DNA of 41,864 nucleotides. Source: Nocardia carnea NBRC 14403 (GTDB lineage Bacteria; Actinomycetota; Actinomycetes; Mycobacteriales; Mycobacteriaceae). Numbering within the stretch: position 1 is the first letter of the stretch; the number at the start of each line of letters is the position of its first letter. The notes under the pieces were generated by a model that was given only the letters and a program-made list of their open reading frames with translations, had not been told where the DNA came from and did no database searches. The position numbers and the translations under genes were made by a program. Of this stretch, positions 17,011 through 25,032 are shown piece by piece. The stretch lies in NCBI RefSeq assembly GCF_000308515.1, contig NZ_BAFV01000008.1, positions 1 through 41,864 of the forward strand, given 5' to 3'.

Positions 17011-17034
17011 ATTACTACGACACGTCGTAGTAAT
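17011..17034. promoter_or_regulatory. Palindromic operator candidate upstream of cydABDC
   Basis: The arms attactacgac (17011-17021) and gtcgtagtaat (17024-17034) are perfect 11-bp inverted repeats separated by 2 bp. The element overlaps the predicted transcription start and abuts the AGGAGG ribosome site of cydA. Position and symmetry suggest a dimeric repressor site. The TACNAC-type half-sites resemble operators of the BlaI/CopY winged-helix family, while the Rex motif reported for cyd genes in streptomycetes is absent. The regulator identity is inference. Confidence 0.7.
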
Positions 17035-17045
17035 AGGAGGCTCGC

Positions 17046-18503
17046 GTGGATGCCCTGGATGTCTCGCGATGGCAGTTCGGCATCACGACCGTCTACCACT
17101 TCTTGTTCGTTCCCCTGACGATCGGCCTGGCGCCCCTGGTCGCCGGGATGCAGACCGCCTGGGTGATCACCGGTAAAGACCACTGGTACCGGCTGACCAA
17201 ATTCTTCGGAAAACTGTTCCTGATCAACTTCGCGCTCGGGGTCGCCACCGGGATCGTGCAGGAATTCCAGTTCGGAATGAACTGGAGCGAATACTCCCGT
17301 TTCGTCGGGGACGTCTTCGGGGCTCCCCTGGCCCTCGAAGGGCTGGTGGCCTTCTTCATGGAATCCACCTTCATCGGCCTGTGGATATTCGGCTGGTCCC
17401 GGCTACCGAAACTCGTGCATCTGGCCACTATCTGGATGGTGGCGATCGGCGTCAACGCCTCCGCGTACTTCATCATCGCCGCCAACTCGTTCATGCAGCA
17501 TCCCGTCGGCGCCCGATACAACCCCGAAACGGGCCGCGCGGAACTGACCAGCATCGTCGAACTGCTCACCAACAACACGGCCCTGGCCGCGTTCCCGCAC
17601 GTGGTAGCGGGCTCGTTCCTCACCGCCGCCACCTTCGTGGCCGGGATCGCCGGCTGGTGGATGGTGCGCAACGCGCGCAGCGGTGATGCGGGAAAACTGG
17701 CCGAGGCGCGCACCATGTGGCGTCCCGCGGCGCGGGTTTCCCTGCTGATTGCGGTGGTTTCCGGGGCCGCCCTGGTCTACACCGGCGACGTCCAGGGCAA
17801 ACTCATGTTCGAGCAGCAGCCCATGAAGATGGCGTCGGCGGAATCGCTGTGCCATACCGCGCTCGACCCGGATTTCTCGATCCTCACCGTCGGCACCCAC
17901 AACAACTGCGACAGCGTCACCCATGTGCTCGACGTGCCCTTCGTGCTGCCCTGGCTGGCCGAAGGCCAGTTCACCGGCGTAGAACTCGAGGGCGTCGTCG
18001 ATCTGCAGCAGGCCTACAACGAGAAATTCGGGCCCGGCGACTACCGGCCCAACCTGTTCGTCACCTACTGGTCGTTCCGCGCCATGATCGGCCTCGCCGC
18101 CGGATCGGCTCTACTGGTGTTCGCGGGCTTCTGGATGACCCGCCGCGGCCGCGTACCGGATCAGCGCTGGTACTCGTGGTTGAGCCTGCTCGCCATCCCG
18201 ACCCCGTTCCTGGCCAATGCGGCCGGGTGGGTATTCACCGAGATGGGCAGGCAACCCTGGGTCGTGGTGCCCAACCCGACCGGTGACCAGGATCTGCGGC
18301 TCATGGTCCAGGACGGGGTCTCCGATCATGCGGCCGCGACGGTGTGGATTTCGCTGATCACCTTCACCGTTGTCTACGGGCTGCTCGCCGTCGTGTGGTT
18401 CTACCTGATGCGCCGCTACGTGCGGGAAGGGCCGGAACGGCCGCCCGAGGGTGAATCCGATTCCGAAAAACCTGCCGCCGAGCAGCTTTCGTTCGCCTAC
18501 TAG
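17046..18503 (+). CDS. cydA: Cytochrome bd ubiquinol oxidase subunit I
   Basis: CydA carries the haems and the quinol site of cytochrome bd, a high-affinity terminal oxidase in the cytoplasmic membrane. The 485-residue protein starts D-A-L-D-V-S-R-W-Q-F-G, with His18 in V-Y-H-F-L-F as the expected haem ligand, followed by multiple membrane helices. It contains the conserved G-R-Q-P-W motif near residue 403. The Q-loop is of the short type. The GTG start has a perfect AGGAGG 5 nt upstream. cydB follows after 9 bp. The palindrome overlapping its promoter suggests repression of the whole cydABDC operon under some condition. Confidence 0.96.
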   Translation: MDALDVSRWQFGITTVYHFLFVPLTIGLAPLVAGMQTAWVITGKDHWYRLTKFFGKLFLINFALGVATGIVQEFQFGMNWSEYSRFVGDVFGAPLALEGLVAFFMESTFIGLWIFGWSRLPKLVHLATIWMVAIGVNASAYFIIAANSFMQHPVGARYNPETGRAELTSIVELLTNNTALAAFPHVVAGSFLTAATFVAGIAGWWMVRNARSGDAGKLAEARTMWRPAARVSLLIAVVSGAALVYTGDVQGKLMFEQQPMKMASAESLCHTALDPDFSILTVGTHNNCDSVTHVLDVPFVLPWLAEGQFTGVELEGVVDLQQAYNEKFGPGDYRPNLFVTYWSFRAMIGLAAGSALLVFAGFWMTRRGRVPDQRWYSWLSLLAIPTPFLANAAGWVFTEMGRQPWVVVPNPTGDQDLRLMVQDGVSDHAAATVWISLITFTVVYGLLAVVWFYLMRRYVREGPERPPEGESDSEKPAAEQLSFAY

Positions 18504-18512
18504 GAGCCGGGG

Positions 18513-19547
18513 ATGGAACTGCAGGAATTCTGGTTCGTACTGATCGGGGTGCTCTTCACCGGGTACTTCGTGCTGGAAGGCTTCGATTTCGGGGTCGGGA
18601 TGCTCATGCCGATACTCGGTAAAGGCTCCGATACCCGGCGGCGCGTGGTGCTCAACACCATCGGGCCGGTCTGGGACGGCAACGAGGTCTGGCTGATCAC
18701 CGCCGGCGGCGCACTGTTCGCGGCGTTCCCGGAGTGGTACGCGAGCATGTTCTCCGGTTTCTACTTTGCGCTGCTGCTGTTGCTGGTGGCGTTGATCCTG
18801 CGGATCTGCGCGATCGAATACCGCGGCAAGATCGACGATCCGCGCTGGCGGGCCCGGTGCGACCTCGGCATCGGTATCGGCTCCTGGGTGCCCGCGCTGG
18901 CGTGGGGCTGGGTTTTCGCCAATATCGTGCGCGGCGTACCGCTCGATGCCGATAAACAGTTCACCGGCGCGATCGCGGGCCTGTTCAGCCCGTACGCCCT
19001 GCTGGGTGCCCTCACCACCGGACTGCTGTTCGCCCTGCACGGCGCGGTGTTCCTGGCGCTCAAAACCGCGGGTGACGTACGCGCCGACGCAGTGCGCACC
19101 GCCCGGCTGCTGCTGGTGCCCACGGCCGCCGTGGTCGGCGGTTTCGGTCTCTGGACCCAGCTCGCCTACGGGGCGGACTGGACCTGGATCCTGCTGGCGG
19201 CCGCAGTATTCGGGCTGCTCGGGGGAGCCGCGGCCCTGTTCGCCGGCCGCGACGGCTGGGCGTTCACCGGTACGGCGCTTACCGTCCTCGCCGCCACCGC
19301 GCTGCTGTTCGGTGCGCTGTTCCCGGATGTCCTGCCCTCCACCATCGATCCCGCGTACAACCTCACGGTCGACAACGCCTCGTCCACCCCGTACACGTTG
19401 AAGGTCATGAGCTGGGCGGCATTGGCCGTCACACCGGTCGTCCTCGGTTACCAGGCCTGGACGTACTGGGTGTTCCGCAAACGCATTAGTGTCGAGCACA
19501 TCCCAGCCGGAATCGGACTTTCCCCACGTATCGCAAACGAGGAGTGA
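18513..19547 (+). CDS. cydB: Cytochrome bd ubiquinol oxidase subunit II
   Basis: CydB is the second membrane subunit of cytochrome bd. The 344-residue protein begins with E-L-Q-E-F-W-F-V-L-I-G-V-L-F and the conserved G-Y-F-V-L-E-G-F-D-F-G-V-G motif, followed by G-P-V-W-D-G-N-E-V-W-L at about residue 52 and several membrane helices. Size and helix number fit the family. The ATG at 18513 has TAGGAG upstream. It is 9 bp after cydA, and cydD begins 6 bp after its stop, so the four genes form one transcription unit. Confidence 0.96.
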   Translation: MELQEFWFVLIGVLFTGYFVLEGFDFGVGMLMPILGKGSDTRRRVVLNTIGPVWDGNEVWLITAGGALFAAFPEWYASMFSGFYFALLLLLVALILRICAIEYRGKIDDPRWRARCDLGIGIGSWVPALAWGWVFANIVRGVPLDADKQFTGAIAGLFSPYALLGALTTGLLFALHGAVFLALKTAGDVRADAVRTARLLLVPTAAVVGGFGLWTQLAYGADWTWILLAAAVFGLLGGAAALFAGRDGWAFTGTALTVLAATALLFGALFPDVLPSTIDPAYNLTVDNASSTPYTLKVMSWAALAVTPVVLGYQAWTYWVFRKRISVEHIPAGIGLSPRIANEE

Positions 19548-19553
19548 CCCCTG

Positions 19554-21347
19554 ATGGCCCGCCCGCCCGTGGACCCACGCCTGTGGCGGTACGCACGCTC
19601 GGCCCGGAACTATCTGGTGCTCAGCGTCGGTCTGTCGCTGCTGACCACGGTCGCCATCGTGGCCGCCGCGGTTCTGCTGGGGCGGGTGCTGGCCGGTGTC
19701 ATCACCGATCCGGGGCAGCGGTCCGTGGCCGCCTGGCACACCGAACTGGTGCTGCTGGCGATCGCGGTCGCGGTCCGGGTGCTGGCCGCCTGGTGGCAGG
19801 CGCGGATCGCGCATCGGGCCGGCGTCCGGGTGGTCGCCGAGCTGGAGCAGTCGGTCCTCGCCGCGGGTGCCGGCCTACCGCCCCGCGAACTGGAAACGCG
19901 CCGCACCGAACTCGCCGTGGTGGTGAGCAGCGGGCTCAGCGGTCTGCGGCCCTACCTCACCGGATATGTGCCCGCTCTGCTGCTGGCCGTGCTGGTACCG
20001 CCGGTGGTGCTGGTGGTGATCGCCGCGCACGATCTCACCTCGGCCGCCATCGTGGTCATCACCCTGCCGCTGATCCCGATCTTCATGGTGCTCATCGGCC
20101 TGCTCACCGAGGGCCGGGCCCGCGCCACCCTGGACGCCACCACCCGGCTGTCCGATCAGCTCCTCGACCTGTTCGCCGGGATGCCCACCCTGCGTGCCCT
20201 CGGCCGGGAAACCGGGACGGCCACCGAAACCCCCGGTCGCACGATGAGCCGTCAGGTCCGGGAACTGGGCGAATCGTTGCACCGGCGCACCATGAGCGCG
20301 CTGCGGATCGCGTTCCTCTCCTCGATGGTGCTCGAACTATTGGCGACCCTGTCGGTCGCTCTGGTCGCCGTGGCGATCGGAATGCGGCTGGTACACGGCG
20401 ATATGTGCCTGTATGCCGGTGTGGTCGCACTGGTTCTCGCGCCGGAGGTCTACCTGCCGCTCCGGACCGTGGGCGAACGGTTCCATGCGGCTCAGGACGG
20501 AATGGCGGCCGCCGACAAAGCTTTCGCGATCCTCGACCCGGCGGGTACGGAGGACGGTAACCGTTCGGATCCGGCGCACGACCGGGAACAGGCCATCTCG
20601 GAAAAGTCGTCGGCGGCAGGTGCGGGCGGGCCGGGACGTGCCGCGAGTAGCGGGCGGGGAGTGATCGAATTACGGGACCTGACTGTCGAATCCCGGGACG
20701 GCGCCGCGCCCGACGGCTTGTGGGCGCAATTGCGCCCCGGTGCCGTCACCGCGCTCACCGGACCGAACGGCAGCGGTAAATCTACCGTGCTGCAGGCGAT
20801 CCTGGGCCTGATCGAGCCCACCCGCGGCGCGGTGTTCGCCGACGGAGTGGATATCCGGCAGCTGCCCGCGGACCAGTGGTGGCAGCGGCTGGCGTGGCTG
20901 CCGCAGCGGCCGGTCCTGGTGCCGGGCACGCTGCGGGAGAACCTCGAACTGCTCGGTGCCACCGTGTCCGGCTCGCCACGGCGAGGCGCGGCCCGGGTGC
21001 TCAGCGAACTCGATGCCGCCTGCGCCACAACCGGTTTCGATACCGTACTCGAATCGCTACCCGCCGGCTGGGATACCGTCGTCGGATCCGGTGGCATCGG
21101 GCTCTCCCTGGGGCAACGTCAGCGCCTTGCCCTCACCCGGGTCCTTGCCGCCGGGCGTCCGATCGTGCTGCTGGACGAACCGACCGCTCACCTGGACGCC
21201 GATAGCGAGACCGCGGTGGCGGGCGCATTGACAACACTCGCGCGTACCGGGGTCACCGTCGTAGTGGTCGCGCACCGTCCCGCACTGCTGTCTGCCGCGG
21301 ACGAAATCGTCACGGTCCCGTCGACCGCTCGGCGGGTGGCCCGATGA
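19554..21347 (+). CDS. cydD: Thiol reductant ABC exporter subunit CydD
   Basis: CydDC is a heterodimeric ABC transporter needed for cytochrome bd assembly; in E. coli it exports glutathione and cysteine, and recent work also links it to haem. The 597-residue half-transporter has six membrane segments in residues 18-325, then a low-complexity linker near 330-368 and an ATPase domain. It has Walker A G-P-N-G-S-G-K-S-T at 403-411, signature L-S-L-G-Q-R-Q-R, and Walker B V-L-L-D-E-P-T-A-H-L-D. In an organism using mycothiol rather than glutathione the substrate is uncertain. The stop overlaps cydC by 4 bp (ATGA). CydD and CydC are separate proteins here, whereas some actinobacteria have them fused. 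Confidence 0.93.
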   Translation: MARPPVDPRLWRYARSARNYLVLSVGLSLLTTVAIVAAAVLLGRVLAGVITDPGQRSVAAWHTELVLLAIAVAVRVLAAWWQARIAHRAGVRVVAELEQSVLAAGAGLPPRELETRRTELAVVVSSGLSGLRPYLTGYVPALLLAVLVPPVVLVVIAAHDLTSAAIVVITLPLIPIFMVLIGLLTEGRARATLDATTRLSDQLLDLFAGMPTLRALGRETGTATETPGRTMSRQVRELGESLHRRTMSALRIAFLSSMVLELLATLSVALVAVAIGMRLVHGDMCLYAGVVALVLAPEVYLPLRTVGERFHAAQDGMAAADKAFAILDPAGTEDGNRSDPAHDREQAISEKSSAAGAGGPGRAASSGRGVIELRDLTVESRDGAAPDGLWAQLRPGAVTALTGPNGSGKSTVLQAILGLIEPTRGAVFADGVDIRQLPADQWWQRLAWLPQRPVLVPGTLRENLELLGATVSGSPRRGAARVLSELDAACATTGFDTVLESLPAGWDTVVGSGGIGLSLGQRQRLALTRVLAAGRPIVLLDEPTAHLDADSETAVAGALTTLARTGVTVVVVAHRPALLSAADEIVTVPSTARRVAR

Positions 21348-23284
21348 GCACCCGGCCTTCGAACCCCCGGCGGCCACATTCCATCGGAAGGGCGGGTCGC
21401 GGGCCGCTACGCCGCTGGGTCCGGATGCGGTTGCTACTGCGTGACACCCGTCAGATGTGGGAACTGCTGGAAATCCCCCGATGGCGATTGGCAGTCGCGG
21501 TCGCATGGGGTGTGCTGGCCCTGGGCAGCGGTCTCGGCTTGGCCGCGCTCGCCGCCTGGTTGATCGCCCGCGCCTGGCAGATGCCGCCGGTACTGGATCT
21601 CACCGTCGCCGTGGTCGCGGTCCGGGCGCTCGGTATCTCGCGCGGACTGTGCCGCTATCTCGAGCGGCTCGCCACCCACGATGTAGCGCTGCGCTCGATG
21701 ACCGCGGCCCGTACCTCGGTGTATCGGGCACTCGCACGGGCACCGCTGTGGTTGACCCGCCGTTCGGAAACCGGATTTCCCGGTACGACCGAAACCCCGG
21801 CCCCGGCGGGGACTTCCGGACGACCGCTGCCCATCGCCCCGGGTGTGCCCGGCCGGCTGCGTCGCGGGGATGTGCTGGTCCGGGTGGGCACCGATATCGA
21901 TGATCTCGGAGCCGTCGTGGTTCGCACCTTCGTGCCCATTGCGGTGGCACTGGTGTTGTCGGTGGCCGCAGTAACGCTACTGGCCTTCATCTCCCCGGCG
22001 GCCGCGGCCGTCCTGGCCGCCGCGCTGTTCGTCGCCGGTGTCGTCGCGCCGTGGCTGTCGGCGCGGGCCGCGTCCGGCGCCGAACGAGCGGCGCGTGCCG
22101 ACCGCGCGGAGTTCACCGCGCACGCGCTCACGGTTCTGGACCACGCCGCCGAGCTACGGGTCGCCGGGAAACTGGACACCGCCCTCGCCACCGCCGCCGC
22201 GGCCGACGATCGAGTCCTCGCGGCCGAGGACCGCGCCGCCGCCCGTACCGCGTGGGCTGCCGCAGCGACCCCGCTGGCGACCGGGATCAGTGTGCTCGCT
22301 GCCCTCCTGATCGGGATCTCCCTCTACGGACCGGACGGCGGTACCCCGGGAGCCATGACACCCATGGCGATGGCTGTGCTCGTCCTGCTGCCGCTCTCGT
22401 CCTTCGAAGCGACCGGTGCGCTACCGGCCGCGGCTCAGTCCCTCACCGTGGCGCGGGCGGCGTTGCACCGGCTGCGCGCGGTCTCGCCGGACCACCGCAC
22501 CGAACCGGTCGAACCGCAGCCTTCCGGCGCTGCTGCCGCGGCCGGAGTACCGGCCGATACCCGTAAACGATTCGGTACGGGCGGCAACCCGCATCCCTTC
22601 CCCTACGCCGACAGCCGCGCCGACGGTGTGGTGATCGGCTGGGTCGGCGACGGGCAATGGCAGATACCGCCACGCCCGCAGGCCGCACGTATCGCGGTCG
22701 TCGGACCCAGCGGGGCGGGGAAAACGACCCTGCTGATGGCTTGGGCCGGACTTTTCGACCACCCCGACGAAGAGGTGCGCTTCTTCGCCGAGGATGCCCA
22801 CTTGTTCGGCACGAGCGTCTTGGAGAACCTGCGGGTGGCCCGCGGCGACCTGGATGCCGAAACGGCAGAACGGGCATTACGCACCGTAGGGCTGGGGGAA
22901 TGGCTGGACGGCCTGCCGGACGGCGTGCACACCGATCTCGTCGGCGGGGCCGCCGCCGTATCGGGCGGGCAGCGCCGGCGGATCCTGCTCGCCCGCGCAC
23001 TGGTCTCGCCCGCCCGTGTACTGCTCCTCGACGAGCCCACCGAACATCTGGACGCCGCCGCGGGCGCCCGGCTGCTGCGCGATCTGCTCGATACCGGCAG
23101 CGGTCTGGTCGCATCGGACCGTGATGTGGTGGTCGTCACACATCAACTCCCGGCCGGGCACCACGCCGGACTGGTGCTCACCGTGGACGAATCCGGCCAG
23201 GTCCGGGCGGCTTTTCCGGATGGCGACGCGACGTATTACGCCGTCGACGAAATTCCGTTGCCGACCCCGGCCACCCGCGGCTAG
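21344..23284 (+). CDS. cydC: Thiol reductant ABC exporter subunit CydC
   Basis: This is the partner half-transporter of CydD. The 646-residue protein has a roughly 25-residue polar N-terminal extension, six membrane segments, and an ATPase domain with Walker A G-P-S-G-A-G-K-T-T near residue 453, signature V-S-G-G-Q-R-R-R, and Walker B V-L-L-L-D-E-P-T-E-H-L-D. A Pro/Ala-rich loop (residues about 142-165) between early membrane segments and a linker of about 50 residues before the ATPase are longer than usual. The start lies in an ATGA overlap with cydD. It ends the cyd operon; a stretch of about 400 bp without a normal gene follows. Confidence 0.92.
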   Translation: MSTRPSNPRRPHSIGRAGRGPLRRWVRMRLLLRDTRQMWELLEIPRWRLAVAVAWGVLALGSGLGLAALAAWLIARAWQMPPVLDLTVAVVAVRALGISRGLCRYLERLATHDVALRSMTAARTSVYRALARAPLWLTRRSETGFPGTTETPAPAGTSGRPLPIAPGVPGRLRRGDVLVRVGTDIDDLGAVVVRTFVPIAVALVLSVAAVTLLAFISPAAAAVLAAALFVAGVVAPWLSARAASGAERAARADRAEFTAHALTVLDHAAELRVAGKLDTALATAAAADDRVLAAEDRAAARTAWAAAATPLATGISVLAALLIGISLYGPDGGTPGAMTPMAMAVLVLLPLSSFEATGALPAAAQSLTVARAALHRLRAVSPDHRTEPVEPQPSGAAAAAGVPADTRKRFGTGGNPHPFPYADSRADGVVIGWVGDGQWQIPPRPQAARIAVVGPSGAGKTTLLMAWAGLFDHPDEEVRFFAEDAHLFGTSVLENLRVARGDLDAETAERALRTVGLGEWLDGLPDGVHTDLVGGAAAVSGGQRRRILLARALVSPARVLLLDEPTEHLDAAAGARLLRDLLDTGSGLVASDRDVVVVTHQLPAGHHAGLVLTVDESGQVRAAFPDGDATYYAVDEIPLPTPATRG

Positions 23285-23302
23285 GTTCGTGGGTACACAA
23301 GG

Positions 23303-23315
23303 AAGGAGGTGATCC
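23303..23315 (+). promoter_or_regulatory. Unusually complete Shine-Dalgarno sequence
   Basis: AAGGAGGTGATCC is the exact complement of 13 nt at the conserved 3' end of bacterial 16S rRNA. The GGAGG core ends 11 nt before the ATG at 23321. Flanking bases do not match 16S rRNA, so it is not an rRNA fragment. Confidence 0.7.
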
Positions 23316-23320
23316 GACGA

Positions 23321-23359
23321 ATGGAAATTCAAAGGACGCGTGAGGTGGCTGTCAGCTGA
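23321..23359 (+). CDS. Micro-ORF, 12 codons (MEIQRTREVAVS)
   Basis: A 12-residue frame starts with ATG after a 13-nt perfect anti-Shine-Dalgarno complement, 36 bp after the cydC stop. A second open frame begins with GTG at 23340, overlapping it in the +1 phase and running to 23693. That frame has moderate third-position G/C but an Arg/Ser/Pro-rich composition, so I do not call it. The micro-ORF could be a leader peptide, a ribosome-recruiting element at the operon's end, or a start for a frameshifted product. No database family is recalled with confidence. The remaining interval to 23680 shows no other gene. Confidence 0.45.
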   Translation: MEIQRTREVAVS

Positions 23360-23680
23360 GCGCTGTAGCCGGCTGTGCACGGATTCCGTTCACCCCTATG
23401 CGCTGAGCGAATTCCAGGCAGCCACCCGGCCCCCGAGTCCCCGATCCGTCCGATCGGGATCGGTCGCCGATCCCACCGGTATCCGCCGGGGGATCGCGTT
23501 CGATATGGCTCGGGGGTCGTTCCATATCCGGACCACGGTGGGCACCGATACCGCAAGGACTCGCGCACGGGACCAGCTGCCGGTTCGCCCAACGACGCGC
23601 GCCGGCGAGATACTGCCGCCCATCGAGCCGACCGTGGACCCATCGGCCCGGACGGCGAGGCGAGCTCGAGCTCGGGGAGA

Positions 23681-24424
23681 TCAGCCGATATAGCGCTGCA
23701 GGCGTGCCGAGAGCCGGGGCTCCAGCGGCCCATCGGCCACCACCCGCTCCTCCACATACGCCAGATCGCCGCCCTCGACGATCCCGTACAGCCGCTTGGC
23801 GCCACCCACCACCGCGCCGGTCTGGCTGCGGATCACCACATCGGTGGCAAGCTCCCAGGACGACTGGGTGAGCGCGGTGCCGTAGAAGAGCTCGACAATG
23901 CCCGTGCTGTGCGTGAGCAGCAGCTCCAGCACCTCGTCGTTCCCCTCGATCCCGACCCGCCAGAATCCGCTCTCTCGCAGGTCCGGGCCACCGTAGCTGC
24001 CGTCGGATTCGAGGAACCAGGACCGCGAATCCCAGCTCAGATAATCCCCACCGTCATGGGAGATCACGATCTGCTGCCCGAAGCGGTAATCGCCACGCTC
24101 GGAGTTGTTGCCCTCACCTTCACCCCGCCACACACCGACCATCGGCAACAGCGCCAGCATGGCCGGATTCAGATCCGGGCCGAGTCGCAGATTGGCCGTA
24201 TCGTCGGGCAGCGGAAGATCGGGAAGAACCGGGATATTACGTCCGGCGGTCTCCTTGGCGCGTTCGGCCGCATCGGCCACCGCCCGGTCGCCACTCAGCG
24301 GTGACTGATCACCGGCCGACTGCCCGTTACCGTCACGGACGGACGGCTCGGCCGCCGGGTCGCCGTTGCTGGTATCGCTCGCTCGCTCGGCCGGATCGGG
24401 ACCCTCGCTCGCGAGACCACTCAT
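23681..24424 (-). CDS. Nitrobindin-like (FABP-fold) protein lacking the haem histidine
   Basis: The 247-residue protein has a polar, probably disordered N-terminus (about 60 residues), then a beta-barrel domain with G-V-W-R-G-E-G-E-G at 97-105, the nitrobindin/fatty-acid-binding-like signature. True nitrobindins carry a haem-binding histidine near the C-terminus in an H-L-x-A-x-L-x-R context. Here the corresponding segment reads [10 protein letters not shown], with Arg237 at the likely histidine position. This matches the 'ferric nitrobindin-like' subgroup that includes Rv0813c (recalled), which is thought not to bind haem. The ATG at 24424 overlaps the stop of a 31-residue membrane-peptide gene. 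Ligand and role are unknown. Confidence 0.82.
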   Translation of the reverse strand: MSGLASEGPDPAERASDTSNGDPAAEPSVRDGNGQSAGDQSPLSGDRAVADAAERAKETAGRNIPVLPDLPLPDDTANLRLGPDLNPAMLALLPMVGVWRGEGEGNNSERGDYRFGQQIVISHDGGDYLSWDSRSWFLESDGSYGGPDLRESGFWRVGIEGNDEVLELLLTHSTGIVELFYGTALTQSSWELATDVVIRSQTGAVVGGAKRLYGIVEGGDLAYVEERVVADGPLEPRLSARLQRYIG

Positions 24425-24516
24425 GATTCGGTGAACAGCCGGTAGAAGACGTACAGGCCGAACCATCCGATGAGGACCGATACGGCGATCAGCAGAATCT
24501 CGAAGAAGAGGACCAC
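24421..24516 (-). CDS. Small single-pass membrane protein, 31 residues
   Basis: This short frame begins [12 protein letters not shown] and continues through one hydrophobic helix (residues about 2-25) to an R-L-F-T-E-S tail. The GTG start at 24516 follows a TAAACT box by 6 nt, with an in-frame TAA just upstream, so the start is tightly bounded. Its TGA overlaps the ATG of the nitrobindin-like gene in an ATGA junction, which strongly suggests it is translated and couples expression of the partner. It may recruit the barrel protein to the membrane, but that is inference. I know no named family. Confidence 0.7.
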   Translation of the reverse strand: MVLFFEILLIAVSVLIGWFGLYVFYRLFTES

Positions 24517-24522
24517 TGTGCC

Positions 24523-24528
24523 AGTTTA
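24523..24528 (-). promoter_or_regulatory. Predicted -10 box of the small membrane protein operon
   Basis: TAAACT on the minus strand ends 6 nt before the GTG at 24516, consistent with a leaderless bicistronic transcript covering the peptide and the nitrobindin-like gene. Confidence 0.5.
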
Positions 24529-24529
24529 T

Positions 24530-24592
24530 GCGCCGCCTTCGGCGGCGCGGGTTTCGGCCCCTGTGTTTATTTTGCGCCGCCTTCGGCGGCGC
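24530..24592. repeat. Two copies of a 19-nt hairpin element
   Basis: An identical 19-nt self-complementary unit (8-bp stem gcgccgcc/ggcggcgc closing on a ttc loop) occurs at 24530-24548 and 24574-24592. The first copy is followed by gggtttcggccc and the second by ggggttttggcccc. A degenerate relative follows pstB at 34278-34312. The unit abuts the small-membrane-protein promoter, so it may insulate that promoter or act as a bidirectional terminator; it may also be a dispersed genomic repeat. Confidence 0.6.
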
Positions 24593-24982
24593 GGGGTTTT
24601 GGCCCCCCTTGGTAAGACTCGGCTGCGCCGCTGGTTACGTCGGGACCGACGCGAACCGACGAGCCGTGGCGGGGATCGCTGAACTTCGCACCGCTGTTGG
24701 TCTTCCGGGATTCGGTATCGACCGAATGGCTGCTCCTTTGCCGGGGGACCGGCCCTGCCGCGGTCTTCGGAAGGTCTGGGCAGGGGCGGCAAGGGGCGGC
24801 AAGGGGTCGCAATGGTGGCGGTGCATGTCCTGTTCGGTTCGGTGTCGGCCGCGGCTTACGAGGGCTCGTTTGTAGTCGGGGCCGGTGCGGGACGAACCCG
24901 TGATCGCCTTGCCGGACCGCTGCCTCTGGAAACCCGCACCGGGCGCCGAACAGCATCCCGCATCGGCCGCAGAGCGCGAAAT
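24593..24982. other. Gene-free interval with a short tandem repeat
   Basis: No gene is supported here. The sequence ggggcggcaa is repeated at 24783-24792 and 24793-24802, with a one-base variant at 24803-24812. A minus-strand open frame across the region has a basic, low-complexity translation and is not called. Confidence 0.4.
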
Positions 24983-25018
24983 GGCCCAGAACCGGCTCGT
25001 ATGAGTCGGTCCTGGGCC
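24983..25018 (-). terminator. Terminator hairpin of the DUF1416 operon
   Basis: A 16-nt arm at 24983-24998 pairs with 25003-25018 (14 Watson-Crick pairs of 16) around a 4-nt loop. It lies 14 nt after the DUF1416 stop and ends the sulfur operon. Confidence 0.75.
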
Positions 25019-25032
25019 GTTCCGTTCAGCTG

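Noticed and set aside
18111..19814. 567-codon minus-strand frame opposite cydA-cydB
   Set aside because: Shadow of two confirmed oxidase genes; low-complexity Gln/Arg/Gly/Pro translation.
23303..23315. Fragment of a 16S rRNA gene
   Set aside because: Only 13 nt match the 16S 3' end complement; flanking bases diverge and an ATG follows at a sensible distance, so it is a ribosome-binding sequence.
23340..23693. 117-codon plus-strand frame downstream of cydC
   Set aside because: The translation is Arg/Ser/Pro/Thr-rich with mediocre third-position bias and overlaps the nitrobindin-like gene end; kept only as a possible frameshift partner of the micro-ORF.
24567..24956. 129-codon minus-strand frame in the interval after the nitrobindin operon
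   Set aside because: Basic low-complexity translation across repeat and terminator-like sequence; no ribosome site and no motif.
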